64,000 nucleotides of DNA from Thiocapsa bogorovii (GTDB lineage Bacteria; Pseudomonadota; Gammaproteobacteria; Chromatiales; Chromatiaceae). The stretch is from contig NZ_CP089309.1 in assembly GCF_021228795.1 (NCBI RefSeq), positions 1,674,001 to 1,738,000 on the forward strand, written 5' to 3'. Position numbers and translations under genes: made by a program. This document shows, piece by piece, positions 63,464 through 64,000 of the stretch. The notes beneath the pieces were generated by a model. That model worked only from the letters and a program-made list of their open reading frames with translations, was not told the DNA's origin and made no database searches. Numbering within the stretch: position 1 is the first letter of the stretch; each line of letters starts with the position of its first letter.

Positions 63464-64000
63464 GCGCAAGCCCCAGTGCCGCCCCGCTCATCGAGCGCTA
63501 CTTCACCGTTCGACTGATGCGGCAGCGCGAAGTCAGTGCGCACACGATCGCAGCCTACCGCGATACGTTCCGGCTCCTGTTCCGGTTCGCCCAAAAACGG
63601 CTCCGCAAGCTGCCGTCGGCGCTCGCCCTCGAAGATCTCAATGCCACCCTCATCGACGCGTTCCTGGCCGATCTCGAGACCGCGCGCGGCGCGAGTGTCA
63701 GGACGCGCAACTTGCGCCTGACGGCGATTCGATCCTTCTTTCGCTTCGTGTCTTTCGAGGAACCGGCCGCCAGTGCGCTGATTCAGCGCGTTCTCGCAAT
63801 CCCCGCCAAACGGCATGACAAGCGCCAAATCGATTTCCTGACGCGGACCGAGATCGATGCCATTCTTGCCGCACCCGACTGCACGACATGGCTGGGATGT
63901 CGTGATCGTACCTTGCTGCTGCTCGCGGTTCAGACCGGCTTGCGCCTTAGCGAGCTCGTCAATCTGGATCGGGCATCTGTCCATCTCGCAGCACCGGCTC
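63460..64000 (+). CDS. ritC: RIT element tyrosine recombinase C (cut by window edge)
   Basis: 180 codons seen: core-binding domain (YFTVRLMRQREVSAHTIAAY; LRLTAIRSFFRFVSFEEP) and the start of the catalytic domain with Arg in QTGLRLSELVNLDRASVHL. HxxR and Tyr lie beyond the window. Third overlapping gene of the trio. Confidence 0.9.
   Translation, partial: MSASPSAAPLIERYFTVRLMRQREVSAHTIAAYRDTFRLLFRFAQKRLRKLPSALALEDLNATLIDAFLADLETARGASVRTRNLRLTAIRSFFRFVSFEEPAASALIQRVLAIPAKRHDKRQIDFLTRTEIDAILAAPDCTTWLGCRDRTLLLLAVQTGLRLSELVNLDRASVHLAAPA

Noticed and set aside
1-64000. tRNA, rRNA, riboswitch or replication origin
   Set aside because: I looked for cloverleaf-like blocks, rRNA-like conserved runs and DnaA-box clusters and saw none; a covariance-model scan would be needed to exclude small RNAs.

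Overview
The window reads as high-GC gammaproteobacterial chromosome, most like a purple sulfur bacterium or a relative (Chromatiales). I infer this from the gene mix: type IV pilus minor pilins, periplasmic nitrate reductase of the NapDAGHB type, an assimilatory nrt/nir/nas cluster and many REP-associated transposase copies. Genus and species cannot be read from it. No rRNA, tRNA or CRISPR array was found. pilY1 is cut by the left edge and the third RIT recombinase by the right edge.

Layout. 1-4.1 kb (minus): fimT-pilV-pilW-pilX-pilY1 minor pilin operon. 4.2-5.6 kb: a 13-bp tandem repeat, then a type IV pilin gene behind a sigma-54-like promoter. 5.6-15.7 kb: mixed accessory DNA with a GNAT acetyltransferase, a DUF4174 protein coupled to a small conserved protein, an MDR oxidoreductase, an Rpn-type nuclease, a VapBC pair and a lipase, between broken genes (methyltransferase, rsgA, integrase, a PD-(D/E)XK/NTPase remnant, M48 and response-regulator stumps). 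15.9-22.2 kb (minus): napDAGHB plus a cyclic-nucleotide-binding protein, with a perfect FNR box upstream. 22.3-30.6 kb (plus): nrtB, nrtC, nrtA/nasS-like, nirB, nirD and nasA. In this cluster nrtB, nrtC, nirB and nasA are all disrupted, while nirD and the NrtA-like gene are intact, so nitrate assimilation appears to be decaying beside an intact dissimilatory nap operon.

31-42 kb: msrB, a half-size EamA transporter, a LOG-family protein coupled to a beta-CASP metallo-beta-lactamase, a secreted rhodanese, a broken SDR, a large MscS-type channel and a membrane protein. 42-53 kb: a methyltransferase, a full REP-associated (Y1) transposase, a VanZ-like protein, a GH13_18 phosphorylase, a low-GC sulfotransferase and a PLP decarboxylase. 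53-64 kb is a mobile/defence-like island: orphan ParD, DUF29, a DUF5615/DUF433 pair, VapBC, an antitoxin/RelE pair, a 322-bp duplication, three low-GC genes of possible defence function, and a RIT element (three overlapping tyrosine recombinase genes) that interrupts an IS66 remnant.

Three repeat themes run through the right half. The motif ACAAGACCTGACCCC recurs at least eight times at the edges of Y1 transposase fragments and duplicated DNA. A roughly 75-bp noncoding repeat occurs three times, two of them shortly downstream of low-GC genes and in the same orientation. Internally deleted Y1 copies are common. Some single-base frameshifts could be sequencing errors; the larger deletions, truncations and element-gene junctions cannot be explained that way.
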